Positions 41,055-53,985 of a stretch of DNA of 64,000 nt are shown piece by piece. A program made the translations under genes and the position numbers. Source of the stretch: Bedellia somnulentella. Lineage: Eukaryota > Arthropoda > Insecta > Lepidoptera > Bedelliidae. Below the pieces are notes generated by a model, which was not told the DNA's origin, searched no databases, and was given only the letters and a program-made list of their open reading frames with translations. The first letter of the stretch is position 1, and each line of letters begins with the position of its first letter. The stretch lies in assembly GCA_963576735.1 (NCBI GenBank), contig OY755170.1, positions 25,900,875 through 25,964,874 of the forward strand. Reading direction: 5' to 3'.

Positions 41055-43990
41055 AGACCACTGCGTTACTACATATCACATAGATAGTTAAATCAATTAA
41101 TCACGCTTGTTTCGTAGCATATTTTGTATTCACCGCGTAAATGTTAGGAAAGAGTAGCTAATAAGTTCAAATCATGTTAATGTGTAGCATATATGTGTAG
41201 GTTACTATTTTAGACTAGATATCTAAATGTTAGTAAATAGGTAAAAATACCCTCATGAGAAGAGTAGGGTCAATGGAAATTTTAAAATAGTTATAAGTTC
41301 TTCTTTTATTCTTCATATTTGTCGTACCATAATTGGCATTTACTTTTTTAATGTTAGAGTAAGAGTAAATTTAATCTAGGTATAATATTAAACTAATTTT
41401 TTGGTATATATTCCTTCCAACCACTGCGTTACATACCACCTGACTGCAATCTTTAACATCACAATAGAACTGAATTTGATTTTATGCTATGCAAAGCATT
41501 ATTCTCACGCTTATTTCGTAGCATATTTTGCATTTACCGCGTAAATGTTAGGAAAGACTAGCAAATAAGTTTAAATCATTTTAATGTGTAGCATATATGT
41601 GTAGGTTACTATTTTGACTAGATATCTAAATGTTAGTGGATAGGGAAAAATACTGTACGAGAAGAGTAGGGTCAATGGAAATTTTCATATTAATTATAAA
41701 TTCTTCTTTTATTCTTCCTATTTTGTGTACCATAATTGGCATTTACTTTTTCAATGTTAGGGTAAGAGTTAATATTATAATCTAAGTATTCAGTCGAATT
41801 AATTTTAGCATATATTAATTTTGGTTGTAAATTTCATTGAAATCTAAATGTTAGAGGATAGGGTATTTAATCATTATGATGTCACAAAATAGGTTCTGAT
41901 AAGTAGGGTGCGAACATCGGCTGCAGCTGGGTGCAGCGATTATCGATGTTAACATCTCCTACGATTGGTATTCTAGACAAACCTAGAAGTGCTTATCATG
42001 CTGTTCACATTTGTAGTATATATGTGTAGGTTACAATTTTGACAATATATCTAAATGTTAGTGGATAGGGAAAAATACTCTCACGAAAAGAGTAGGGTAA
42101 ATGGAAATTCTAAAATAGCTATAAGTTCTTCTTTTATTCTTCAAATTTTTCGTACCATTATTGGCATTTACTTTTTCAATGTTAGGGTAAGAGTTAATAC
42201 AATCTTATTATTTAGTCGAATTAATTTTAGCATATATTAATTTTGGTTGTAATTTTCGTTTGAAATCTAAATGTTAGTGGATACGGTATTTAATCGTTAT
42301 GATGTCACATTTAAATTTTATTTAATTCACAAAATAGGTTCTTATAAGTAGGGTAACATGTGCTGCAGCTGGGTGCAGCAATAATTGATATTAACATCCC
42401 GTAAAAAGTCGTACGATTAGTATTCTAAAAAAACTCATGCTGTTCACATTTGTAGTACCATAATTGGCATTTACCGTTTCAATGTTAGGGTAAGAGTAAA
42501 TTAAACTAGGTATAATGTTAAACGAATTTTTTGATATATATTTTTTCCAACCACTGCGTTACATACCACCTGACTGCGATCTTTAACATCTCAATAGCAT
42601 TGATTTTATGCAATACAAAGCATTTAATTTTATGTCGCTCACGCTTATTTCGTAGCATATTTTACATTTACCGCGTAAGTGTTAGGAAAGACTAGTAAAT
42701 GAGTTTAAATCATTCTAATGTGTAGGATATATGTGTAGGTTACAATTTGACGAGATAAATAATTATAAGTTCTTCTTTTATTCTTCATATTTTTTGTACC
42801 ATAATTGGCATTTACTTTTTCAATGTTAGGGTAAGAGGTAATATAATCTAAATATAGAGTCGATTTAATTTTAACATGTATTCCTTTTGGTTTAAATTTT
42901 CACATGAATTCTTAATGGTAGTGGATAGGGTATTTAATCATTACGATGTCACATTTAAATTCTATTCAATTCACAAAATAGGTTCTGATAAGAAGAGTAA
43001 CATGTGCTGCAGCTGGGTGCAGCAATAATTGATATTAACATCTCGTAAAAAGTCGTACGATTAGTATTCTAAAAAAACTCATGCTGTTCACATTTGTAGT
43101 ACCATAATTGGCATTTACCGTTTCAATGTTAGGGTAAAAGTAATTGTAATCTAGGCATAATGTTAAACAAATTTTTTGGTATATATTCTTTCCAACCACT
43201 GCGTTACATACCACCTGACTGCGATCTTTAACATCTCAATAGAACCGAATTTGATTTAATGCAATGCAAAGCGTTTAATTTTATGTCACTCACGCTTATT
43301 TCGTAGCATATTTTGGATTTACCGCGTAAATGTTAGGAAAGACTAACAAATAAGGTTGAATCATGGTAATATGTAGCATATATGTGTAGGTTACAATTTG
43401 ACTAGATATCTTAATGTTAGTGGATAAGGAAAATACTGTCTCAAGAAGAGTAGAGTCAATGAAAATTCTAAAATTATTATAAGACCTTCTTTTATTTTTC
43501 ATATTTTGCGTACCATAATTGGCATTCACTTTTTCAATGTTAGGGTAAGAGTTAATATAATCTAAGTATTCAGTCGAATCAATTTTAGCATATATTAATT
43601 TTGGTTGTAATTTTCATTGAAATCTAAATGTTAGAGGATAGGGTATTTAATCATTATGATGTCACAAAATAGGTTCTGATAAGTAGGGTACGAACAACGG
43701 CTGCAGCTGGGTGCAGCGATTATCGATGTTAACATCTCGTACTATTGGTATTCTAGACAAACCTAGAAGTGCTTGTCATGCTGTTCACATTTGTAGTAAC
43801 ATAATTGGCATTTACCGTTTCAATATTAGGGTAAGAGTAAATTTAATCTAAGTATAATTTCAAAATATTTTTAGTATATATACCTTTTGGTTACAATTTT
43901 GACGTTATATCTAAATGCTAGCGGTATTTAATCATTGTGATAATTCATTTTAGAAATACGCAGTTATAGGTAGAGTTAGGAACGTTTAGC
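41055..43990. repeat. Complex tandem array, ~360-1130 bp units
   Basis: An ordered set of blocks recurs. Block 1 is CCACTGCGTTACATACCACC (41055, 41419, 42548, 43193). Block 2 is TTCGTAGCATATTTTG and CCGCGTAAATGTTAGGAAAG. Block 3 is ATATGTGTAGGTTAC then ATCTAAATGTTAGTGGATAG. Block 4 is CATAATTGGCATTTAC then AATGTTAGGGTAAGAG. Block 5 is GCTGCAGCTGGGTGCAGC (41927, 42362, 43010, 43702). The first unit is short (364 bp), the second has an internal re-duplication, and the last two are about 640 bp or more. No ORF is conserved across units. Confidence 0.85.
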
Positions 43991-44279
43991 TATAAAATTA
44001 TTTCATTATATTTGCAAAGGTTGTCATTTTTCTTACTTGTTAGGTATACTTACAACACTTATAGTTTTTTTATAGTAATTTTTTATATTATATTTTTTTA
44101 GAAATAAGTATAATTGTAATCGCTTTTATTAGTTTAGCAGAAAAACTGGACACGTTTGATCTCTAGTTCTAGTTTAGTATCTGTGTTTTGATAAACTAAT
44201 TAACGGCAACTTAACAGAAATCAAACCAAACAGAGTATCATCATATCCAAAACCATATAATATAAAAACATACATCGCA

Positions 44280-45300
44280 ACCCGAAGTTGACCAGTGAAG
44301 ACAACTGTGTTACCAACCAACTACAATGATCACCTCAACTTCATGATGAAGACAGTCCTAATACTAGGCACGTCTTCTGCAGCTGAGCATTGTATCTAGC
44401 TGTCATTACCGATCTTTAACATCTCATGAAATCAGTCGTTTAGCAATAATATTTTTTCATTCCACTTGCAAAGTTACATCGTCGTAATGATACAATAGTA
44501 ATTATTGTTTTCAGCTATACATCAAACAAAATTAGATTCCTATCCAGCTGCAAAATCATTGAAATTATTATTCTATTTAATTATTTATTACTACACCAGA
44601 TATAGTTTTATGTATATATATATATAAATTAAATTTTTTTATTTTTTATTTTCATAGATTTAAAAACAAATTAACTTTAAATATCAGATATAATATCTAA
44701 AAGAGTTGCATATCAAAAACTATTTAATATAAAAAAACAACCCGTCCTAGTTGGTCAGAGGTGACCACTGCGTTACCAACCAACTACGACAACCTACCTC
44801 AACTTAGTGATTAAGACCTATCTAATACCACCTGGGGGGGAGCCTGTATCCAGCACTCAATATCGACCTTTTACATCTAATAAGATCAGGCATCTAGCAA
44901 AAAGATTATTTGAAAACTAAACTGGTCACTGGTTGTTTAAGCCATTATATTTCAATTTTACGCAAAGCTTAAAATATGCTTTGTAACAACTTTTTGCCCA
45001 TCCTGCAGATTTTTTTTTTTCTAGAACTGTTCATTTCAAAACATTTTACTCACAATTTATTTCTGACTACAATAGTATACTAACTGACTCTCTTTTTTTT
45101 TAGTATGTGAGTAAAATTTCGTATAAATAAATATAACACAATCATTGATCCTAACACACCATGAATGTCTATTAAACGAAGCCAAAATTCATGCCCGATA
45201 CGAACCCGGGAACGTATGCTGTGATACTCTGTCTAGCTGTGATTATAGATCTCAAACATCTTTTAAAATATTTCACTAGAATACAACGTATGCTATTTCT
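44280..45300. repeat. Degenerate repeats related to the array
   Basis: ACCAACCAACTAC, then GCAGCTGAGCATTGTATC-like words and GATCTTTAACATCTCAT, occur at about 44300, 44760 and 45200, and again at 51940-52030. They share the ACTGCGTTAC and TTTAACATCT words with the 41-44 kb array. Confidence 0.55.
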
Positions 45301-45829
45301 ATAAGAATTGTAACTTGTAAGAATTAGGAATTCACTATAATTCCAGGACGTAATATTTAATTAATGGAAATTTTTCAAAGTATTATTAGTTTAGGATTAG
45401 TTCTACAGTATTATATTTAAAACATTAATTATTAGCTTTCTGAATTTCTGTGTCGTTAATCTGGGTTATTCATGAGCCCTGAATTACCCAGGGGTAATTT
45501 AAGAAGATTGTTGAATGGAAATACAATATTTTTTATTACCTATTAACAACACAGATGTTAGGCGTTGGAATGGCCGCGAGGGGCGGGAGGGTGGGTATAT
45601 TTAACTGCGGTCAGTAGACTCACTAAGCACATGATTTTTTCCTGTGTAGTCTCTACTGATCGCGGTTAGAGATTTCGTCGCTTTACCATCGCCTGCGTTC
45701 ATTTTTAAAATAATTTAGGTTATATGCTTACAGCGTTTATCATATGGCTGTTATAACAATAGATTAGTTCGAAAATAATTTTCCTTGATCTCAATTAAGT
45801 TAAACAACTAATGAATAGTGCTTAGAATA
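45301..45829. other. Intergenic DNA, nothing recognised
   Basis: A small GC-richer patch (45565-45690) has no reading frame or repeat match. Confidence 0.5.
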
Positions 45830-46165
45830 TATAAAATACGAAAAAACTTAAAAAAAACATAAAGATACAAAAAAAAATCAAAAAAAACAATAAAATAAAA
45901 AACGAAAAAAGTAATGTTTTGTGATTACTTAAAAAAAAAACTTAAAAAAACATAAAACACAAATAAAATAATAAAATAAAAAACGAAAAAAAATATGTTT
46001 CGTGATGTTGTGATGTAAATTAAGCTTTGTTTAAATTTTAACCGTAGTTAGTAGATATGTAAATTAGTATACAAATTAAATACTTTTATCGTCAAAAACT
46101 TAGAAGTAGGTATCATAAAAAAAACAAAAACACATAAAAAAACAATAAAATTATAAAACAAAAAA
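45830..46165. repeat. A-rich tandem repeats
   Basis: Three runs of the type ACTTAAAAAAAACATAAA, AACAATAAAATAAAAAACG, followed by a TGTTTTGTGAT word, at about 45844, 45930 and 46110. Confidence 0.65.
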
Positions 46166-48120
46166 AAACTAGTTTTGATCACAATTACTTCTTAAACTAC
46201 AAGCAAATAAAAAATATAGTTAATAGTTGTGTTCATGTAAAATAAGCGATAAATATTTGTTTCTCTAACACTATTAGTTTTATTCGTATGCGTATTATTA
46301 TTCTTTTTGGAACAACTACGTGCCTAGGATTGAAAGATTAAATCTTTGTACTACGTACGTAATTTGTCTAATTATAGTTATAAATGGGGAATCTTTATAC
46401 TTACTTAGATACGTAACTGTCTTAGCTTGCTTAGACTTAGCTTGTAAAGTAGTATATTAAAAAAATATTCAAAAGTCATTTGCACTAACTGATTGTTATT
46501 TGTTGTATTTTCACTTCTTTTATACAAATAATTTCATAATTGAAATAATTTAAAAATGTAGTTTGCGGAGCCTATAAAATATAAGAGCGGTTTACTATTC
46601 TATTTCATAGGTTGTGCAAATCCTGGCAATGAAAATTTCTCGTTTTCTGTCTTTCAGTCTCCAAACAGTTTCTGCATTAGGCTGTCAGTTATTCCTATTA
46701 CAGGAGTATTCGACAGCACCTTGTCGTTCACCGCATAACGGTTTATCTTGTTCAGTAGACAAATGTAATATGACTTTTATTTTTTTAGCTGTAGTTTAAT
46801 TTTATATATGTTTTATTCGCTTTTTTGTTACTTTATAAGTTTATTGTATCATCACAAACTTATTAATGTTATCGATTAAGATTATTTCTGAGAACTATTA
46901 AGATTATTAATATTAATTTTGATATCCATAAATTTCTTGATAAATAAAGACGCGTACATTATTTTACAATATTGCATATCATCACATATCATGGCCCACA
47001 TTCCGTCAATGTTAGAAATTAGCTTGAATTAAGTCCTAAATATGATAAATCGGTGTATTTAAGTTTCTGTTTTACTATGATTTCCGATTGTTAATGAAAA
47101 GCGTAACATATTCTAAATAGCTGTATAAGACAAATTATGACAATAAGGTAGTTACGATTTAGAATAATTTTTAATATTTTTTATTTTACTGCTTAAGAAT
47201 ATAATTTTCTTTTTTACTTTAACGGATAGAGGATAAAGATCCTAAAGTATTTAGCTTACAAATAACCTTTACTTGGTATGTAAATAATAAAATCCATGTC
47301 TATATTTCTCTGGAGCATTTGAACACAATACTCTGAAATATAAAGCTATATCTGTGATTCCAATAATATTACTCATATACTAATGCTATTTGCTCCCATT
47401 GGAGTGGCAAAAATTCACGTTTAAAATAATATGTCACTTTATTCATCACACGTCGCATACCTTTTCTAGCAAATTCTCCACTTGACCTTAACTCCATCAT
47501 GGCTTTCTTTTTCCGACATTAAAATTATATCATCAGCATTGGCTCTTTATAGGTAATTATTGTCTTCATATTTTTTTTCTTAGGAAGAATTACAGACAAA
47601 TGTATAATACAGAAGTAAGATAGATAAATTACATCCTTTTTATCTATAAGCCCAAATTATTTAGCACTCCCTTTATATCTTTTCACAGAACATCCGACAC
47701 ACAGCAACATGCACGAATTGCATTATTTGTAAATTTATAACTGTTCCTTTTTTTCCGAGTAATATCATTTCTACTACATTCAAACTCAACTTAAACTCAA
47801 AAGTTCACGTCGCATATCCCCGAAGGGGTGGCAGACATTTTAATACTTCCGAACACCATGTCACAGATTATTGAATAGTTACCAGATACTTCACTTCATA
47901 GAAAATGTCCAATACCTACTGATATAATAGCCTACTCCGTCGCGTCAGCAACCATTGCAATCTAAAATGTGCGTTAATGCTCAAGCGTATAGTTGTGGTT
48001 GCTTCGCACCGCGCGATCCGATACCAATCGCAGGGCTGCCTCTTCGATAAAATTCAATTAACATAACTTTTTGTGTCGATGTTATTGAGAACTGTAAATA
48101 TTTATTTTATTATATGTTCT
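46166..48120. other. AT-rich intergenic DNA with SINE/LINE scraps
   Basis: Positions 47385-47520 are a degenerate family B fragment (CTCCCATTGGAGTGGCAAAA). Positions 47799-47870 are a family C tail in reverse (CGTCGCATATCCCCGAAGGG). No gene is recognised; the ORF at 46614-46799 has no supporting context. Confidence 0.5.
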
Positions 48121-51100
48121 GACTTGTATGTGGCAGTACATTTTTTTTTTCATTATAATATATTTTTTTATAAATTAGAGCTGTACTATGCAATCTATCT
48201 ATCTAAGAACATAATTAATTATAGACGTCAGGGTGTAGGTAAAATAAAATTAAAAATAACTTTAAAGTTACATGTGCTTTATTTTAATATATTTTTATCG
48301 GCATCGTAGGTACGCTTACGAACGAATTAAATACTGAGGCACTTATTAAAATTTAACAAAGTGCATGCGCTCCGCTCGCTCGCGACAACCGCACTGAACG
48401 TGGGGTCCCGGTGGCCCGAGACCGTTCGGCCGGGCGGCAGGTAATTATAGCGCGCAAGTACATGGAGTGACGGATGCCTGACCAAGTGGCAGTCATATCA
48501 CGTGGTGTTCTACATCACTGTACTAATATTTGCTATGTATGGTAGAAACTTGATATATAACTATTCACTTCATCGCAGTATACTTTACCACTCTTCTTTC
48601 TATGTATTTCTCGCACTTTTTGTAAGCACTTTTCTCGTATATGTTTTACATTTAACGTTTATTTTCAAGGTTTAAGAGCTATTTAATAATTGGTCAATGT
48701 ATATTTTTTTTTACATTTTTCCACACAGCGCATACTTAATACATTCTTACCGAACAGCCTACTCTGAATCAGTTGCAAAATATCAATGACTACTATCTTG
48801 AGAATAGCCGAGCCTAACAGATGTGCTCTCTTGTAAGTGGGATCATACCAATTTTGCGCATAATCATGGACTTCAACGAACCCGCGGGAATCGTACCCGA
48901 AAACTCCGGGTCGTGAAGCTATCGTTCTTATACTTCACTTCATATACTTACACTTCATATAAAATTGTACACAGTCTAAGGCCATTATGGCAATTCATTG
49001 AATAAGTTTATTACACGACATTTTCCTCGTATTCCTTATAAGTTTTTATAACATTACCTTTGACAACAAATCTTGCCGTCTGTTAAAAATATATACTGGT
49101 TTTTTAATCACCTGATATAAATGATCATAACCCTTTCCAGGGTCTACTACCTTCTTGGTTAACTGTTAGTGTTAAGCTAAATATTCAGCGTTCCGGTTTG
49201 ATACCCGGCGTTTAATCTCGGAAAATAAATGTATGAGATATTCGATTTGCGAGATTTAACTCAGTGTAGTTGGATATTGCAGGCTGATTAGTAGGATAAC
49301 CTCAATTCAAATGATTCCGCGTTTGGGGAGCGCCAGTTCTGTCTCAGCTCCCGTCACGGTTGTAGTCTTCAATTGGCTGCCATCCCGCAGCTACTCAACA
49401 TGGTAAATTATGGCCAAATCACCCTATACAGTGCAGGCCAGTACCCCTCAATAGGGACACATATGGGCGGAGATGATTACGTCACTACAAATATCATATT
49501 TATTTATTTCTATGGTTTTAAACGATGTTTTACTGGTCGAACTTACTCAGCTTTTTTTATTATTTTCGCTAAATCTGAGGTGTGATATTTATCAATTTTA
49601 AAGTTCCTCTTCTCAATTCAAAGGAAGGATGTCCTTTTCTCGGCCTAAATATTTCATCAATATTTGTTTATTGTTAGATTCTAGTTGGATTTTTTTCGCA
49701 ATTAGCACTCATTTTGAGTAGTAGAATTTTTCCTTTTTGGAAGATTGCCACTAACAAAATAGAGAAGTAACTAGGGCTCCAATAAAAAAAAGAATAATCA
49801 GTAATTATTCTAAATCGACTGCCAAAATTACTATCACACCGTCACGGCTATAGATGCTGAATAAAAATCATAAAACCACCAAATAATATACGAAAAGCTG
49901 CGGCAAAACATGACTATTTAATCCTGTTATACTCGTCTACCAGACTAAATTAAATTTCACCGAACATTATTGTCTAGTATTTTACCACTGTTACCGCAAA
50001 TTCATAAATTACCTACAAAATCTTATTTTCTATTTTTAATTTCATCGTCAGTATCATGTTTTTTTGAAATTACTATTATTAGTGGGTGTAAATAATTTTT
50101 TGATAAAATATTTAAATATACTATAATTAATAACTCTTATATATTTATATAATAATATATCTATATATCTTATATAATTTATAGCTGTGTAGTGTCGGCT
50201 TAGAATATCACTACCCCATTTCTGCCGGTGGGTGTACGTAAGAGGCGACTAACGGTATTGGGGCTTTTAATGGATTTTTGGGCGATGCGGTTGGAGACCC
50301 ATCACCAACAACCTTTATTTTACTATCTTTCACCCTCTCAAATTTCCAAAAGTTTAGTTCCTTAGCTCTGGCTACCCCTTCTAGGGATTTATAGTCGTGA
50401 GTATATGTATGTATGTATGTTATAACTCTTCCCCGAGGTCCTAGGTGAATTTTCACTTTTTGTAAAGTTTGATGCTACTCTTCAAAACAAAAAAGTCAAT
50501 TTTGTTTTTATCCCTTCTAACCTCGATAAACATCAATTGATGTTGCACTCACACGCAACAAAAATTTGGGTTCTGCTTGTATAGTCTAAGGAGTTTCTAT
50601 GGTGATTATTAAAGGTATTATTATTATATATGTAAATTTTAAGATATTTGTTCATATTTATATTATTTTATAATATATATGTATATATATATAAACCTAT
50701 TAACATTATATTTTATTACATAAAGCAGTATAAATATTTATTTACTTATTATATTTATATTACTTCACACCTAGTTTAAGTTTCCTTTTTCTACACCTTT
50801 TGTGTTTTATTTTGAATATCTTAGTAGTTTTTTAATTTGATTTAATTCTTTAGTTTAGTGCTTAATGTTTTTTTACTCACGCAGTGCTCATTTTGTATTC
50901 TTAGCGTCACTGATGTTTTTTACCGGTACCTATAGCGCGGGTTACCCTTTATTAGGTATCGGTTGTACCATTAATTAAGTAACATTGTGAAATACAGCAC
51001 TGTTAAAAAAAAAATAAAAAAAAAACTTATGCTCATTTGTCTTTTTTAAGCGTCTCGTAGGCACCATAATTATTATGAGCTATTCATTTCTAATAAGCTT

Positions 51101-51412
51101 CGTTTAAAATTCATTGATACGAGTGCGACAATTCAGTTTTTTTTCAACACCATTTAAAGTAATGAACATGTAAATTCTAATTGCTAAAAATTATGTGTTA
51201 TTTTTGTCCAAACATCCGTTTGTTTAGATATTTAATGTATTTTTTAATAATTTTAATTTTGAACAACTCTCACTAGCTTTTTTTTTAATTAGGTACGTTT
51301 TGGTTTATGGTCGGTAATACATTGATTTTCTTGTCGGAATCAAACTTGTCTACAAATTTTACACAAAATACAAGTTTTATTCCAATATCTCTTTAAGTAT
51401 AATCTTTTTATC
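48121..51412. repeat. Segmental duplication, copy 1
   Basis: From GACTTGTATGTGGCAG onward this matches copy 2 starting at 55768 in the same order and orientation, with a few percent divergence by eye. The match runs at least to 51412, where copy 2 meets the window end. It includes a GC-rich block (48373-48442), hydrophobic ORF remnants, a tRNA-like SINE scrap (about 48880-48915), and a family A element (50182). Copy 1 lacks the LINE and the 56636 insert. Confidence 0.92.
50182..50420 (+). mobile_element. Family A SINE-like element in duplication copy 1
   Basis: GTCGGCTTAGAATATCACTA to GAGTATATGTATGTATGTAT. Shares diagnostic changes (AGTCGTGAG, missing GTGGCTGAGGAATTTCTAAT) with 62727, so it inserted before the duplication. 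Confidence 0.88.
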
Positions 51413-52139
51413 AAGTAACATTATCGAAAATGTATTATACTCGTATGTTAAGTATAGGCTTATGATTCATTTTTTTAGCTTTTGTTTAATATTACTTTGC
51501 TAATTGATTTAATATGTTTTTGTTTATATTTTTTTTTTAGTTTTTATATAAAACGCAAGCATTAAAGCTATAAACAATACAATCTATACCTCACATCACA
51601 CGGTAGGTCCTCAATAAGGTCGTTTCACATACAACGTACACTTTATTGCTAGTATTATTAGAAGTTACGAAATTAGAAATAAATTTAGGTTAGAGAACAT
51701 GTAAATCAATGAGTAGTTAAGATGTATGAAAGAGTACTTAAGACTATGATGGTTAGGGTCAGTATAAAAAAAGAAAATTTAGTACTTTCTGTAACTCAAA
51801 CTGTAATAAGCCATTTTATCGTTTACTAAATCGTCACAGAAAATATTTTGAACCTTTAAAATTTGTTGACTCTACACAACTGAAAATATATTATAGCTTA
51901 GATGTTCATTGACCCATCACACGTTTACAACCAGGCTTAAAATATCACTGACCCATAACAATTTCACAACCACTTGCAGCTGAGCACTTTATCCAGTTGT
52001 AAATATCAGTTTTTAACATCTTAAAAGATCTGAATCCTAGTAATATGCAGTCAACACATTTAATTATATATCCCCCCATACTTGTTTTGTAGCATAATTT
52101 GCATTCACCGCGTAAAATGTTGGCAAGAATTAGAAAAAA
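51413..52139. other. AT-rich spacer with array-related words
   Basis: Contains TTGCAGCTGAGCACTTTATC and TTTTAACATCTT (51970-52025), and TGTAGCATAATTTGCATTCA with CCGCGTAAAATGTTGG (52085-52125). These are echoes of the 41-44 kb array. If the duplication is fully tandem, this belongs to the unit as well. Confidence 0.45.
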
Positions 52140-52290
52140 ACTAAAAAATAAAGGATAAATAAAGAAAAGAAAAATTTCGACACCATTGGGGATCGAACCC
52201 ACGACCTCCGAGTCGAAATTGTTATTTTCTTTATTTATTAGTAATAATCCAGACATGAGGTTTTCATAAACAAAAACATTCTAATTAAGT
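52140..52290. mobile_element. Second, shortened copy of the tRNA-cored foldback element
   Basis: Left-arm remnant GGATAAATAAAGAAAAGAAA, TTTCGACACC, a T-arm piece GGGGATCGAACCCACGACCT, then the right arm TTATTTATTAGTAATAATCC with GACATGAGGTTTTCATAAAC. The tRNA-like core is mostly deleted. Confidence 0.65.
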
Positions 52291-52439
52291 AGCAAAAAAG
52301 TCATATTAATATGTAGCATTATACATCCACTAACGCTTTTTGTAGACTACATTTTATTCATCCGCTGTTGTAAGCGGCGACTTAGATTATTAAAGATTTT
52401 TATATGATTTTATTTAGTGTCACACTTTCCGCGGCAATC

Positions 52440-53460
52440 TGTAATATCGCGATTATTGTGATGATTATTGGTTGATTGATAGCACATGATCCTGTAATTT
52501 TCCAGATAAGATTTTTCATACCTTACGTAACTAGTTTTAAAATGTGTCGATAATTGTCAATTTCTGCGATGTGCTGATTGATGCAATTTTTATTGCCTCG
52601 ATTTGGTCAATTTCTGCAATTTGTGAAAAAAAATGTCAATGTTCGTGGCAATTAGTCTTCGTTTTTAAAAATTATTCGATGTGCTGATTGATAGCACATG
52701 TTTGAGATCCTGGATTTTTCCAGATAATATTTTCAAACATTTCGTGGCTATTTTTATGTCTCGAATTTTGACCATTTTCGCGATGCGCTGATTGATACAC
52801 ATGTTTATTGAATTCTCCAGGATAGTATTTTCATATATTCCGTGGCATGTTTTAATGTCTCCATTTTTGTCCAATTCCGCGATGAGATGATTGATAGCAC
52901 ATGTTTTGAATCGTGGAATTTTCCAGATTAGATTTTTATGTGTTCTGTGGCAATTTGTAATGTCAAAATTTTTGTAAATTTCTGCAAAGAACTGATTCAT
53001 AGCACATGTTTCATTTACTCTCTCGTTAGCACATGTTTCATTCATTCAATCGTGACAATCGCTATTGCCTCAATTTCGTTAATTTATGTAATTTCTGAAA
53101 GAAGTGTCTATATACTCAAGTGTCATACGCTCCGTGACGAGCCGATGGATAGCGCATGCTTAAGATCCTGTAATTTTCCAGATTAGACTTTGCATACATT
53201 TCGTGGCTATTGCTAAGGTCTCGATTTTTGTCAATCTTCACGATGTGTTAATTGACAGAACTGATAGAAAAGCATATTCTGTGGCATATTGTAATGTCTC
53301 CATTTTTGACAAATTCCGCCATGAGCTGATTGTTAGCGCATGCTTTTGATCCTGTGTTTTTTCAAGTTGGGCAGCACAACATTCAAGAATTTTTCAAGTA
53401 TTGTCATACATTTCAAACCTCCACACACACACATTCATCGTACTAAAGCGGGTCTATTCG
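52440..53460. repeat. Satellite with ~100-bp period
   Basis: The words GTGCTGATTGATAGCACATG, ATCCTGGAATTTTCCAGAT, TTCCGTGGCAATTTGTAATG and TCGATTTTTGTCAATTTC recur about every 97-105 bp (CTGATTGAT-type words near 52571, 52685, 52788, 52885, 52990, 53140 and 53325). A 126-codon minus-strand ORF, 53045-52665, spans four units. Confidence 0.85.
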
Positions 53461-53985
53461 GCCCGCGAGCATTTGCAGCATTAAAAAGGTTAAACGACAA
53501 GTCTTTTTTCACGGTTTTTTTTTATGAAAAAAATCCATCCATTTATTTATTTTGGTTCAGTTTGACACATAATAATATATATTATATTTTATATGAGGCA
53601 GTAACAGTTAGTTCTCCCTTTTCCAACAAAGCTGGAGCAGATAAGCTAGTGAATCACAAAAGCCCTATCTATCACCAAACCAAACTGCACTATCCAAATT
53701 CCAGACTACAGACATATTTAATCATATATCTAAAAGTTTAAGCCATCCACTTTTCTCCCATTATATTTATAAAAGATGCTGATGAATTATTAATTCTAAA
53801 GCTCTGATTATTCTTTCAGGATTTAACAGGATTTAATAGGTAGTTATAAGATATAATCACCGTCTTAGATTTCTCCTTCTTGATACTAGATAGTGCTACA
53901 ATTTCTTGTTTCGACTCAGTTGGCTCATTCTCATTTGAACCACAGCTGGAAACATAGTGAGACATTAATTATTATGTATCTGTAA
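53461..53985. other. Spacer between satellite blocks
   Basis: Starts with CATCGTACTAAAGCGGGTCT, a word repeated at 54630, 55025 and 55705. The ORF at 53340-53741 runs from the satellite into this AT-rich spacer; I see no gene support. Confidence 0.45.

Noticed and set aside
41055..43990. CRISPR array
   Set aside because: Units are hundreds of bases long without short constant repeats and unique spacers, and the genome is eukaryotic.
50211..50456. Minus-strand ORF shared at 62754-62999 as a conserved protein
   Set aside because: It is the reverse strand of the duplicated family A SINE.
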